A stretch of 64,000 bases of DNA from Toxoplasma gondii ME49 (Eukaryota; Apicomplexa; Conoidasida; Eucoccidiorida; Sarcocystidae), in the NCBI RefSeq assembly GCF_000006565.2, contig NC_031476.1, positions 2,814,458-2,878,457 on the forward strand, read 5' to 3'. Positions 13,001-24,550 of this stretch are shown in pieces (the stretch's first letter is position 1; every line of letters starts with the position of its first letter). Position numbers and translations under genes: made by a program. The notes beneath the pieces were generated by a model. It saw only the letters and a list, made by a program, of their open reading frames with translations. It was not told the DNA's origin and did no database searches.

Positions 13001-16000
13001 CGCCAGTCAAACGACTTTTAAGTCATTTAGAAGGCGCAAAAAAAGTGGAGTTGGTGCGAGCTGCGTCTCGTGCGTGTTCCAAGTGTAGTCGCTCTTTAAC
13101 GTCGTTCCAATTGATTTCTCGCTGAGCTGTCTCCGCCGGTGCCCCGGTACCACAGCTGCCTGCAGGGCTCGTTGCCTGGCTTTCCGTCAGTTTCAACCTT
13201 TAGGTGCGTTGCTCTCGTTCGCTCCTGCCTCAAACTGCACGGCTTTCGCGGAGTTCCCTTCTCGTTGATCAATCGCTGTGTTTTCGATCTCCACGCGTTT
13301 CCTCAGATTTGCGGATCGGCGACGCAAACGGCGACCCCGCGAGTCTGCAGCTTCTCCGCGATTTCCTTCTCGGCGCCTTTGGGTACGTCAGGAAGACCGT
13401 TTGTGTCCTCTGTCGCCCTCTGCTTTTCGCCGTCGCTCGTTTTCTCTCTTGGCCTCTTTTTTTGCCGATCTCTCGGCCCAGCGCTTGCTGGCGCCTGCTG
13501 ACGCGCCTTTTCTCCGTCGAGTTTCTCTCGGTCTCGCGCTCTCAAGTGCTTGGACACTGAGTCTGCTCACCCCCCCCTTCCTCCCGTCGGTGTCGCTCCG
13601 ACTCGGCTTCCGGCAGTTTGGTCTCCTCCTTGCTCCTTGTTCCCCTCATGCTCTCTGCCTTCTGCGCTGCGCCTCTCTTATCTCCCCTTCCCCTCTGCCG
13701 CTCCTGTCTCACCGCTTCCTCGTTCACCGTCGCCTTCCTTTTTCACAACGCGCCTTCGTCTGCTGTTTCGCAGGGGATCCTTCGAGTGTCAATTGGCCTC
13801 TCGAGTGGTGCGCCTTGTGATTGCGGGGAACGCGTTGGCCGCCGTGCAAAGGCCGCCGTCTGCGTCTTCGTCTGCTTCTTCGCCTTCGAAGCCTGGCGCC
13901 GGCGCGAACGCGTCTTTGAAGGCGACTCTGCAGGAAGCAGACGTTTTTCTCTCTCAGCTCGCGGCTTCTGTGCCCGTCGACCTGATGCCTGGAGACGCAG
14001 ATCCGACAACTTTCTCTCTTCCGCAGCAGCCTCTGCATGGAGCTCTTCTTCCCATCAGTCGGACCTACGGAAGCATCCGCGCCGTCTCCAATCCGCATGC
14101 GTTCGCGCTAGATCAAGTGCGTTTGTTTCAAGGCTGCCTCAGAGAAAATGAGGTTGAGGACATCTAGGGAGCAGCGGTTTCAAGTCGGGGTGCAGGGTGT
14201 TGGGGAGGCATTTAGACTTGTCGAGATTTTCTGGGATCGAGTCCTCTCCACTCTGCGTTGCTACGCACCATCGCGTGGAGACAGAGACGTCGCGCCTGTC
14301 CATCTGGGGACGCGAATGGATTTCCTTCCGGCTAGACCTTCGGGTGTCTGAGAATGGCTGTGCCCTCTGCATGCACCCAAGACCTCTTCAGGAAACAAAG
14401 GGTCGCCTCACCACTCGTGTGTCTCTGTGCAATTCGTGCAAACGCGATCTGAGGCTCTCTCTGCCTTTGACTACTCTCTTTTCTGACAGTTGTTTTCGAC
14501 TGTCGTCGGTCCCTCGCGTCCTCTCCGACAGCGCGTGCGAACTGCTTGACTTGCGCGGCTCCACCCTTTCTTTCCTTTGTGATTTGCATTTCCACCGGTG
14601 GGCGTGAGGTCCTGGGAACTCGCCTTTTTTTCTGTCGACTCAACGAATGGTCACCAGTGCGTGCCTTGTGCAGATTCGATTCATCGGCTCGGCAGGACAG
14701 CCTGTCTCGAACGTTTGCGCCTTCTCGGACCTGAGGCCACTGGGTAAGTTGTCTTGAAGCGAGACGAAGAAGAGAACCGACCTCCATTTTTCTGGTTTCC
14801 GTGTCTTCTTGGACGTCGCCGTCGCCCACAATGCGGATTCACTGTGGGGTGCAGAGAACCATGCCTGCAGCAGGGAGGTGGAGGAACGCAGCTTCGCGCC
14901 AGAAGAAGCTTTCGGAAGCGTTGTCTCATTGGCTCAGAGCCGGTTTGTCACAGTGCCGCGGCGAGAGTGGGTGATGTAGCATGGTCTCTGTCTTCGTCTC
15001 GAGACGAAGGTTTATCGATGGTTTTCGCCTCCTGCCCATGCAGAGAGCAGATGTCCAGCTGGTGGAGTTCGACACAAAGAGAGGCAGGGAAGAAGGCGCA
15101 GAGGGCAACACACATACACAGACGGAGGAAGAAACAGGAGACAGTCGCGGTGTCCACGGGACGCGCAGGGATAGCTGGACATGGCAAGAAGGGAAACAAA
15201 CGGAAAGAACGGATGGGAAGACACCGAGAGAAAAACAGTGTGCCGAGAGACAGTCCATGGAATTAGGTAGCAGACTGAACTGGGAAAAGTCATGGAGGAA
15301 CCCATGACGAAAACAATGCCAAGAGAGAGCACAGACTCGACCATGCGGTCTCTGTGAGAAGCACAACGGCTGAAGTGACGAGGGAAACACAAGTGAACTT
15401 TTGTGTCTGTTTTCAAAGATCCTGCGGTGTTTGCACGGCTGGTGTAGGACTAAAAGCAAACGGTGGAAATCGTTAGGATGTAGGCGTAAACGGCGTGTGA
15501 ATGCGAGCTGCAAACGTATTTCTGGAGATCGGTTGTTCTATCAACGCATAGTCTGCCCTTCTGACAGTCAGACGCGTCAAAACCTCCAATGCGGCTTTCA
15601 CTTGCCACTGCGTGGAGTGAGGCAAATGTGTAGGCAAGACTTTTCGATTGTTGTTTTACATCTCCGTCGAGAACTCAGTCAGAGAGTGGCGACAGGAGTG
15701 CATGGAGTCTTGGGCGGTCTCCTTCGCCTTTCTGATGTCTTTACAGAGGCGCTGAGACTCTGCACCGAGGCCCGGTGCCTGGCACCAACAGCTCCGGACT
15801 CCCTTTCGTAAGTTTGGATTTTTCGTTCGTGTTTCGCATGTTTGGGTTCCACATCTTTGGAAGTCTGTCGATTGCGCGTCGTGGAAGCGTAAGGTTTTCC
15901 GCACATGTGGGCGCTCCTCGTTGCCTGTCGTTCCGGTTCAACGCGACGCTCGTCTTGTGTCTCGACCGCCAGAGTGGATGAAGAACGTACGATCGCTGGA

Positions 16001-16455
16001 GGCTTTCGCTTGTCGTTTCGCCTTCGGTTCATGCGCAGTTGAGTCGCCTAGTCGCCTGTCTACGCGAAAAAAAGAACGCGCTAGATTCGCTTTCTTGAGA
16101 CGGGATGCAGCTGGACTCTGGCACGCGAAACCATGTTTGAGCCTTCGCGTCGCGCTGCGTTTCGCTCAGGCTGTATCCCTTTGTGAAGGACGACCCTTGC
16201 TGCATCGCGCCGCCTGACTACCACCATGTTTACTTTTCTGGAAATCACGACTCTCTGAGTTTCGAGCGCATGACGAGAACAGGCGGCGAAGAACAGGCGG
16301 ACGGGCAGATGGACGTGGACAGCGACCAAGACAAAGAAGGCCCTTTGCTTCTGTGCATTCCAAGTTTCGCGAAAACCAAGACTCTCGTTCTCGTCGATCT
16401 ACAGTCTCTCAGCGTCCACCCAGTGCACTTAGTGGTCGCCGCTGAGGAAAACTAG
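10059..16455 (+). CDS. POLD2: DNA polymerase delta small (B) subunit
   Basis: Regulatory subunit linking the polymerase delta catalytic subunit to the other accessory subunits; acts in nuclear lagging-strand synthesis and repair. Exons: 10059-10574, 11049-11138, 11805-12008, 12590-12788, 13307-13382, 13774-14116, 14674-14743, 15747-15807 and 16170-16455, 614 aa in phase. The start is the first Met of the exon that contains the conserved 'RKYQQQYSAVYYSRL' block. An OB-fold region follows (about residues 173-310, with 'VIVGTLFKDM', 'ALFLEDQTARVRL' and 'GRFLVRDFC'). The inactive phosphoesterase-like domain then carries 'SVPVDLMPGDADPT' (about 427-441), 'APTAPDSL' and 'HHVYFSGN' (about 537-544), all POLD2 signatures. 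The N-terminal 100 residues are charged and variable. The joins of exons 7-8 and 8-9 rest on phase plus alignment to human POLD2 from memory. The length exceeds the human protein (about 470 aa) because of N-terminal and internal insertions. Confidence 0.96.
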
Positions 16456-16504
16456 CCGCCTTTTCTGCGGAGGAAAACTAGCCGCCTTTTCTGCGGAGGA
16501 AAAC
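16444..16504. repeat. 26-bp tandem duplication that contains the POLD2 stop codon
   Basis: The unit starting GAGGAAAACTAG at 16444 is repeated exactly at 16470, and a third partial copy begins at 16496. The TAG stop of POLD2 (16453-16455) lies in the first copy and is duplicated in the second at 16479-16481. The duplication is not a multiple of three, so the second TAG is out of frame with the first. Confidence 0.95.
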
Positions 16505-17437
16505 GAAAAACCTTCGCTTCCTCTGTCAATGCAGCAAACCCCCATAAAGGGCTCATCACACCCAAAGACATGTCCGTACATGATTATATTACACGTTTAT
16601 ATATACATATATATAAATATATATAAAGATATATAAATATATATCTGTATATGTAGATGTCGCTTTTGTCTTCGCCTTGTTTAGGAATATTTGGCGTACC
16701 GCGCATTTGCGCGCGAGGTGACGCAAGCGTTGTTTCTCTTTGTTGGCCACTGTGAGGGGCCAGGGGATACGATTTTAGGTCGGCTGGAACAGACTCTGGA
16801 ACCGAATAGGAATTGACTGAGTTAAGTCATACAGGACTGAACTGGGGAACGATCATCACCTTCCTGTCGCAGGACTGGCAGACATGCCAGTCCCCAGCCG
16901 CCGTCTGCGCTTCGTGACGGGGGAAGCTCAGGGAGGCGACTCAGCCTTCACAAGAGGAGAAGACGGGCAGAGAGGAAAGAGTGAAGAGAAAATCAGAGGG
17001 GAGGCGACATCAGCGACACCCAGCGAGAAGCTACGAGAGCCGAGAGAGGTAGACGGAGAAGACAGCAAAACAGAAGGGGACGCGGGAGACAGATATGTGG
17101 AGGGATTGAGGAAAAAAGGCGTAGAGACGAAGAGCGCCTACAGATAGAGAAGCAGTCGGGCATCCGTCGGCGACAGAGCCTGTCAAACAGAACACAGGAC
17201 GCAGGTCGCGTCTGTTCCTGTTTCTGCACAAATCTGTAGAACATGGGCCGCATCAGGTATCACCACATTTGAGGAAGGGCCGGAATTCGACGAACGTTCG
17301 AGAAGCAAATCGAAATCCTCAAACACCCAGAAACAGTGAACGACTTGGACAGTGAAGAAGCCTCCTTTGTCCGGTCACACGCAACCGCGATCGTCATCCT
17401 TCTCCCAGCGAGCATTCCAACTCGTAGCGAAGCTCTT
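16456..17437. other. Tail-to-tail intergenic region, POLD2 / Tan1
   Basis: Holds the 3' UTRs of two convergent genes. It contains an AT microsatellite at about 16597-16656 and a purine-rich stretch at about 16920-17150 (+ strand) with a short open frame that shows no recognisable domain. No other gene is seen. Confidence 0.5.
16597..16656. repeat. (TA)n-type imperfect microsatellite
   Basis: Interrupted TATA/TAAATA runs directly downstream of POLD2, in non-coding sequence. Confidence 0.9.
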
Positions 17438-17915
17438 CTACTTGTTCCCGGTCTCGACCCCACACTGTCCCCCTGTCTCTGGCGCCGCTGCATGCGCATC
17501 AGAAGCATCCGTTTCTGCCGTCGGTGGAGCTGAAGACTCCGGTCCTTCGCCGGGTGTCTGTCCACTCGAGCTTTCTTTGCCTTCTTCAGGGTGACAGCAG
17601 CGATGCATGTTGTAACGGAAAAACTTGCCATAATCGCGAACAATGGACGCGCCGAAGAAAATCTGAGAGAACAAAAGTTCAGACACACTGCTGTAAATTC
17701 TCTCTCGAATTGTCTCTGCTTTCCTCCCCACCTCGGCAAAGGACGTTCCCCATCTACTCACAGACACACGGTTGGCATCGATGTAATCAATGTGCACATA
17801 TCTACATATACACATATATATATATATATATATATGTATACATGCATGTGTATAGATGTATTCATATGTAGAAACGCTACTACGAACCATATACATAGAA
17901 AGATATAACATATGC

Positions 17916-17956
<41 letters not shown>

Positions 17957-20746
17957 AATATCGAAGAGGGATACCGAGAAGGCGTCTGTGGATTGAGAGA
18001 GGGCGACGTGTATTTTGCCGTGAGAGGCAAGGATATCCTGTGCGTCTACAGTGTGTTTTGTCTGTTACCGGATTGCATTCGACGACAATGGAGAACTCGG
18101 ACTCTCGAATGTTGACCTTGTACGCGGATCCGACTTCTTCTGCGAGAAGGTCGAGAACAACTTGTTTCTTCACTGTATCGAAGCCCCGGCTGGTGTACTG
18201 GCAGGACCAGGTGGAGACGACCTCTCCCTCGTGATTGTCGCCTTGCTCTGTTTCCTTTCCACGCTTCTCTGATGGGCGTCCTCCAACGTCCTTTACCGGG
18301 TCTGCGGTCTCGTCTCCTTTCGCGTCTCCCTGCGATTCTCCAGCTTCCGTAGAGACCGCGTTTCTCTCGCCAGCACTCGCGGCTCCTTCTGCCGCCTTCG
18401 GCGTCCGCTCTGAACCAGCTGGAGCGTCTCCCCGGTCTTCTTCTCTCCCGTCGCCATCTGCCGCTGAACGCCGCGCGGCGCGCGAGTGGAGCATCTGCTT
18501 TGCAATCAAAGGCCTGACGATCGAGAGCAGCCCAGCCACAGTCGGCGGAGCTGTCGCGTCCACGGGGATGATGCGAGCGATGTGCCTGCGGAGATGGAGG
18601 ATCGAGAGAGCGAGACGTAAAACGCATCACGGTGCTGCGCCAGCAGGAGCGATGAAAAAAACCACAGCCGATTCCTTTGTTTCTGACGGCGAACAGAGAG
18701 TCGCAAGCATGCAAGGTGCCATACAGGCACTCCTTGGAGACTCTGGTGTCGGTGAAGCAAGCGACTCTCACCACTCCACGCAGACGAACATCCGGCAGGA
18801 AACGCGCAAACGCGATTCTCGCGACAGCGGAAGATCTTGCATGCACAGTGCTGTGGCGTTTCGCATACGGAGAAAACTCGAAGAACTTAGGTCTCGCGAC
18901 TATCCCTCAGGGGATGCAGGGAACGTTTCACGACAAAACAATGCAGCGAGCGAAAAGAGCAGTTCCGGGTCGCAGAGGCAACAGCTGGCGAAACCGCGAC
19001 AAGGAAAGAGAACACGGAGAAGGCTCTCGAAACGGAGGGATACAGAAATCCCAGGGAATCCATCAACTCTGCTGTTCCGTCCTTTTTTTATCTACCTATA
19101 TCTGTCCAACTATAGGCCCATATAGGCACCCATATCTATCTACATAGAACTTCCGATGTTCATCGGTACCTCTTTATCTAAATCGGTCGATCTGTATCTA
19201 TCGAACTCTGTATATATGCATACTTATGCGCATGGGCAAACGGAGAGAGGTATATGGAGGGAGGCACAGAGAGACAGAGTCTGCAAAAGAAGCAGTACGC
19301 TAGCGACAAAAGACAGAGACAGGCAGAAATGTGGAGAGCACAGATAGGACGCTGTCTGCAGCGAAGAAATCCTGAAGAGGGAGAAAAGCAGAGAAACGCC
19401 GAGCGCATGCGCATGTCAGAAGACAGGTCTCAGATGGTCAAATCGCATCATGAGCTAGTGCAAGCAGAGACGACTGCGAACCTGCAAGAGAAGACGCCCG
19501 GCTGAGCAACCATGCGCTCCATGAGTCCGTGGAGAATCTCAGAAGGGATGTCTTCTTCTCGTGTGAACCGGATGAAAATGGCTCCCTGAGAAAATGAAGC
19601 GAAGTGAAATGGGGAGCATTCCATGACGAAGCGAAAGGCAAAGCAAGGCTCCACAAACATGGACGTTTAGAATGGTCAGCAGAGCAAACGCCAGCGAGAA
19701 AAACACCCAGAGGCCCAGCCCAAACGTGAGAAAGTCTTCAGTCTCCACACGGAGAGAGAAAGTGGAACTGAGACAGCAGTCGATTCCAAGAACCTCGACA
19801 CCGCGGAAGAAGGTGAGCAAACAGAAAGCTTAGTCAGAAGGAAAGAGCTGCGATGCCCGCTGTTGACGCATGCATACGACGACACAACTACCAAGCTTCT
19901 TCGATCTGCCGGTCCTCCACACCGCGGGGGTCCGAACATAAGAACGGCTATGACGCAAGAAGAAAAATGACAAGAAACCCGGCGGAACTGCACAAGAAGG
20001 AGAGGCACAAAACGGAGACGTGAGAGCCGAAGGTGGAGATGAACCAGGAGGAGAAAACGAAAAAGAGAGAAGAACAAGGAGAGAGAGGAGGAGGCGATGT
20101 GACAAGCGAGGGAACGGATTGCGAAGGCCTGCACAACGAGAGAAACTGAAGGAGTGAAGGACGACAAAAAAAGGAAATGCCTCACTTTGAGGAGATCTTT
20201 CATTGGAATGAAGCGCCTCTGGCCTTCGCGCAGTGTCGCGAGTTCAGACGCCAGCGCGTCCGTCACCTCGTCAGCGGCGCCGCGTCTAGAGAAAAAAAAG
20301 AGAAGAGAGAAAAACGGAAAATGCAACATGCTTGGCAAGAGTAGGAAGGAACGAAACGGCAAACAAAATACACAAAAGCGTCCCTGACGAAGGGAGGACA
20401 GTCGGTGGGCGGCAAGCGAGAAGGTCACAGGACGCACACACAGAGACTGAGGAACGACGAGAAGTTGACATACGACGAGTCTGAACAGAGAGAACGCCAT
20501 GGCAAAACGCAAGCGACAAAACGACCGCGAAAAACACCGTCTCTCTCTCTTGCTCTCTCACTCTGAGGCTGCATGCATCGGCGCAGGCATGCCTCAGCAG
20601 CGAACTGCGAGAGGTACGTCAGGCTTTGTCATCACCCTCTCTCGCGCTCTCGCGCATGCTGAGAAAGAGCTGCGCCTCTAGAAAGAACGAATTCAGACAA
20701 CCGTGCCACCGCCACAGACACTACACAGACCTAAATCGCAATATAC

Positions 20747-20782
<36 letters not shown>

Positions 20783-20831
20783 GCGTATGTATACATGTAT
20801 GTATATGTATATAGATATATATGTATATGTC

Positions 20832-20904
<73 letters not shown>

Positions 20905-23021
20905 GCATATACATATGTATATTTATGTATGCATATCAAGAACGAAAATGTATATATATATATATATATATATACGAGTGCTTGAACACACAAGTATTTG
21001 GACATAAATACGCATATAGGTGTGAACAAAGAACGAGTCGGTATATAGAAACATGACGAGAATATACAGATGCATGCGTGCATGCGTAGGCTGATGAACG
21101 CGTTTGGACGGCAGGAAGCGCACACACATGCAGAGTCGCGCGAGAGAGTTGACATGCAACGGAAGGGAGTGGAGAGGAAAGAATTTGAGGTGAAGTCCGC
21201 GTCCTTCGTGCCTCACTCTGTACTCATTTCCGGTTTCCGCGAGTCGTCTTCAGGAAGGAACTGCAGCGCAGATGGAAAGCAGCAGAAAGCCAATGAAGGA
21301 AACAGACGTCTCTTCAGCTCCAACAGTCGACGCCCCTCGCGTTCGACGCTCGGTCAAACACAGCGGTCGCGCTGGGAGCTGTCGAGCTGCGTTTTCGACG
21401 GTCCTTTCCAGAACGATCGGGGACGCCTGGGAGCCGCGAAGAGGAGAAGAAAGCGTCTCTCAGTGCACCGCCTCGCGTTCGCTGGACGTTTTCTCTGTCT
21501 GGAGGCGGTTTACCTTTGCAAGGAATCTTGAGAACAAGTTGCTTCGTTGAGTCAGATCTTATCTACACTTTCAGGTTTCCTTGAAAGTTCAAAGACGTCT
21601 TGCGGGCGTCACTGGAGAGGTCTGTGAAGAAGGCCGCGGGTGCCGGCGAGCTCTGCAAATTGTGCGCTCCTACCTGACGTATCTTCTCTCTCCCCCCTCG
21701 TCTTTTCCTCCCTTTAGGTTTGCCCCCGTTCGCTTCTTCGACCGCCTCGCTCGCGCGCCTCTGTGCGCTCGTCTCCGTTGATTTCTCGTTCACCTGTTGC
21801 GTCAGGAGAAAGCTGCAACTTTCGATTTACCTGATTCATTAAATTCATGAATTCTCGAATTGCATGCCTGTCACCCGTGTTGGTTGTCAGGAAGACGCCT
21901 TTGCATCCTTGTCGCTGTTCGACGTTCAACCGACGCCGCTGAAGCAAAATAAGAAGAAACGCAGGCCAGTTGCGTAGGCAAGCTGACGAAAGAGTCGCTT
22001 CTCATGAAAAAGAGATTCTGTTCCTCGCCTTCTTCCTCGACGGAAGACAGGAGCGGGCAGGTGCATGCCCATGCTATTCGTTGCGAGGAGAGTCGGAGGC
22101 TTTTTTTGAGGAGAGACTGAGGCTTTTTGTGAGGCGAGACTGAGGCGTTTTGTGAGGAGAGTCGGAGGCTTTTTCTGAGGAGACACTCAGGCGTGGACGC
22201 GAGCTTCCAAACCCCCGGGTGTACGGTTTCAGAAAAATCAACAAGAATCATTTCTAAAAGCATGCACCTGAAACATTAACAGTAAAAGACAAGAAGCGAG
22301 TGTCAGTAGGTGCTCAAGACGTACGACCTGTAGACTTATTTGCTAACGAATTAACTGCGGCGAAATACAGGTACGCTGCATTTTCGGGGAAGCGAACTTC
22401 AGAACTTGAAAGGCCGCTTGTCTCCTTCGACTCTGTGGAGACATCTGGAACTCGGCAGAAAGAAGACGAAAGGAGATGAGGAAACATTCGAGGCAGGGAA
22501 GAGAAGGAAAGAAAGAGACCAGTGCTGGAAGTACAGAAAGGGAGGCGGAGAGGGAAGGAGAGAGGTGAAAGACAGAGAAAGGAAGTAAGAGCAGATAAAG
22601 ACGAGATCCGTACACGAAGAGTGAGAGAAAAGGAAACCCATGCAGAGAAGAAAGGAGAGAGAGACCGACAAGACCCTGAAAAGAGGAAGAGAGAACTGCG
22701 GCAAACCGAGAACAGGAAAAGAGCGACAGGACACAGAGAGAAGAAGATGTGCGAACAGGCGGAACAAGGACCAGCCGCAGAGAGAACGAGGCAAGAGGAA
22801 CGGAGGCAGGTAGAAGACGAGAAGACTGCAACGGAGAGAAAGAGGAAAAGGAACGCAAGATGAATCAAGATGATTCGAGATGAATCGAGATGAAAGAGGT
22901 CGATTCCCTGGGTCTGCATCGCGTTCTTTGCGGGTGCATGTGCAGTTGATGAAGTTCTCACCTTCTCGGAGAAGGAGGCGCCGTCGCCTCTGGCGTCGCC
23001 TCTGGCACCCGATCGCTTCAT
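17438..23021 (-). CDS. TAN1: THUMP-domain tRNA acetyltransferase adaptor (Tan1/THUMPD1 family)
   Basis: Tan1 binds tRNA and guides the Kre33/NAT10 acetyltransferase to make N4-acetylcytidine 12 in tRNA-Ser and tRNA-Leu. Exons, in transcript order on the minus strand: 23021-22962, 21938-21831, 21260-21217, 20285-20186, 19585-19482, 18585-18069 and 17662-17438, 385 aa in phase. Family blocks: '[20 protein letters not shown]' in exon 2; '[12 protein letters not shown]' in exon 5; '[12 protein letters not shown]' at the exon 5/6 join; then, after an acidic insertion of roughly 70-80 residues, '[10 protein letters not shown]', 'FSIVVECNP' and '[18 protein letters not shown]', which match the THUMP core. 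Exon 1 supplies only 20 residues and is chosen by phase and a clean GTGAGA donor. Exon 3 (44 nt) is the weakest but is the only one found that restores phase. The exon 5 donor is the unusual GTTCGC. The 3' end is Ser-, Ala- and Glu-rich and ends at a TAG. Confidence 0.85.
17809..17960. repeat. Two (TA)n microsatellites in Tan1 intron 6
   Basis: Runs at about 17809-17845 and 17915-17955, between the last two exons of Tan1. Open frames through them (Ile-Tyr repeats) are artefacts of the repeat. Confidence 0.9.
20740..20985. repeat. Long compound (TA)n microsatellite in Tan1 intron 3
   Basis: About 250 bp of TATA runs broken by TGTATA and TATGCA units. It is the longest such tract in the window and probably length-polymorphic. 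Confidence 0.92.
22084..22192. repeat. Short minisatellite in Tan1 intron 1
   Basis: About five imperfect copies of a roughly 23-24 bp unit of the form GAGGAGAGTCGGAGGCTTTT, with variants in the AGTCGG/ACTGAG part and in T-run length. It lies inside the first intron of the minus-strand Tan1 gene. The Ser-Pro-Gln-Lys-Lys repeats it would encode on the minus strand are not part of the gene model. Confidence 0.85.
22435..22870. repeat. Purine-rich (GA-rich) low-complexity tract
   Basis: The + strand is almost all A and G for about 430 bp. Read on the minus strand this is a pyrimidine-rich intron (Tan1 intron 1). Long open frames on both strands here are compositional shadows. Confidence 0.8.
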
Positions 23022-24550
23022 TGAATCGGCAGAAAGAAAATCTCCTGGAAAAAGGCTGAAGAAGAAGAGGCGCGCAGCGCAGGGGTATACGGTTTAGGCG
23101 AGGAAAAAGGCAACGCCTGGAGAGGCAACGCCGAGGAGAGAAGACGCAGGAGACGATGAGAGGAAGGCCGGCGCCAGTGTAGCGAGAGGAGAACGACCGA
23201 GAGGGGCGTCCTTCGAGAACAGAAGGTAGAAGAGACGAAGGCTCGATCCAGGGAAGCCAGAGGCGCGCTAAACGACGCGAGAAATCTGAAGAAAGGCTGC
23301 ATGCACCGGGACACAGATGCGCGCGGTACCGGAGAGGCGCGAAGAGCAGAGGAACGGCGAAGACGTCGAAGGAAGCCGACAGCGAAGAAGAGAAAACCGC
23401 TAGAGCGTTGGCTGCGTCAGGGAAAACGCGAATCTTCGACTGAAGAACTTCCGCCGCTAAAATAAAAAAAACGCATGCAGCCCCGACATCGCGGCCGCAG
23501 CTGACGCGGGGGGACTCCATCGTCGGACGCGCGCAGTGCGAAGGGAGTCACCTGGGGAGGTCGAAATTCCAAGAGAAAAAGTCCAACTCTGTAATTCGAA
23601 CTTGGTAGACGGCCTTCTTTGCGTCTCGGCTTGAAAAAAAGTCTGAGACTCCTCAAGGTTCTTCCTTCTTCTTCTCCATCTGTCTTCTTCCGAGACAGAG
23701 ACACGATCAGTATGTCTCCTCCGCGTCCTCCAATGGCCTCACAGAGGGAGCTATCCAGTATAGGCGTCGCCGCCTTTGTCCTGTCTTTCTTCGGAGTCGG
23801 ACGCAATGCGAACTCGCTTTCCTTTCTTTGCCTGCGATTCTTCATCGGTTTGGCCTTGCTTTTCAAGCTCACTTCGCAGAAAAGGAACTCTTCTCGCAAG
23901 CAGGAGGCGTAACCGCTTTTTCCGCGAGTGACCCCTGCAAGACAGGCCAGGAATTCTTTCATGTCAACTTTGCATGCGCGCGGACTCGAGAAGGGAGGCG
24001 CTTTGAGTTTACGCAGTGGTTTCCTAGCAGAGCCTTCCTTTTGCATTCAGAGAAGTCGAGCCTGTCTGCTTGTTTTGTGGATTTTCCATCTCCTTCCCCG
24101 ACGCAGCTGTCGTCCAGACGCGTCTGTACACATCGCTGTTCGCAGGACCGGCAGAAAGACGCGAGAAGCTCCGATGCTCGCTTGTAAATCAAGACAGGCA
24201 CTCGAGAAATGCGTCGTAGACGATCTGTCTCTCTATCTCTCCTCTTCTTGTCTGTTTCTCTTTGTCTCCCCTTCATCCTCTTCTTTCCCCTTCTTCCCCT
24301 GGCTGCCTGTTGCCTGGCTTCTCTTCTTCTTTTTCTTTCCTTCCTCTCCCGTGCTTCTTCTTCTTCTTTTCGTCTCGTCTCTTTCGTGTCTAGGTTCCCC
24401 TTCAAACTCCAAGCGTAGCGGCTTTGTCCCCAGTCCCTCGTCTTTCCTCTTCTCCCTTCTTCACACTGCTTCGTTTATCGCAGATGCCCTTCCGGCTGAC
24501 GTCGGAAAAGGCTCTCTCTGCCGCGCTTTCTCTTCCGTCTGATCTGCACC
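23022..24550. promoter_or_regulatory. Head-to-head intergenic region, Tan1 / GatB
   Basis: About 1.5 kb between two divergent start codons, so it must hold both promoters. The Tan1-side half is purine-rich on the + strand and the GatB-side half (about 24190-24550) is rich in TTC and TCT, likely GatB leader. No TATA box or defined factor site can be assigned with confidence. GCATGC palindromes occur here as elsewhere. Confidence 0.5.

Noticed and set aside
15409..15431. Possible POLD2 exon 'DPAVFARL' between exons 7 and 8
   Set aside because: It would end in a phase that does not fit the next exon. Joining exon 7 directly to 15747 keeps phase and aligns better with human POLD2.
19676..20512. 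278-codon minus-strand open frame
   Set aside because: Only the 20285-20186 part is a real Tan1 exon. The rest reads through pyrimidine-rich introns and gives Phe/Leu/Ser-rich nonsense.
22399..23520. 373-codon minus-strand open frame rich in Leu, Ser, Phe and Arg
   Set aside because: It lies over a purine/pyrimidine-biased tract and Tan1 intron 1. The composition explains the open frame and no domain is visible.
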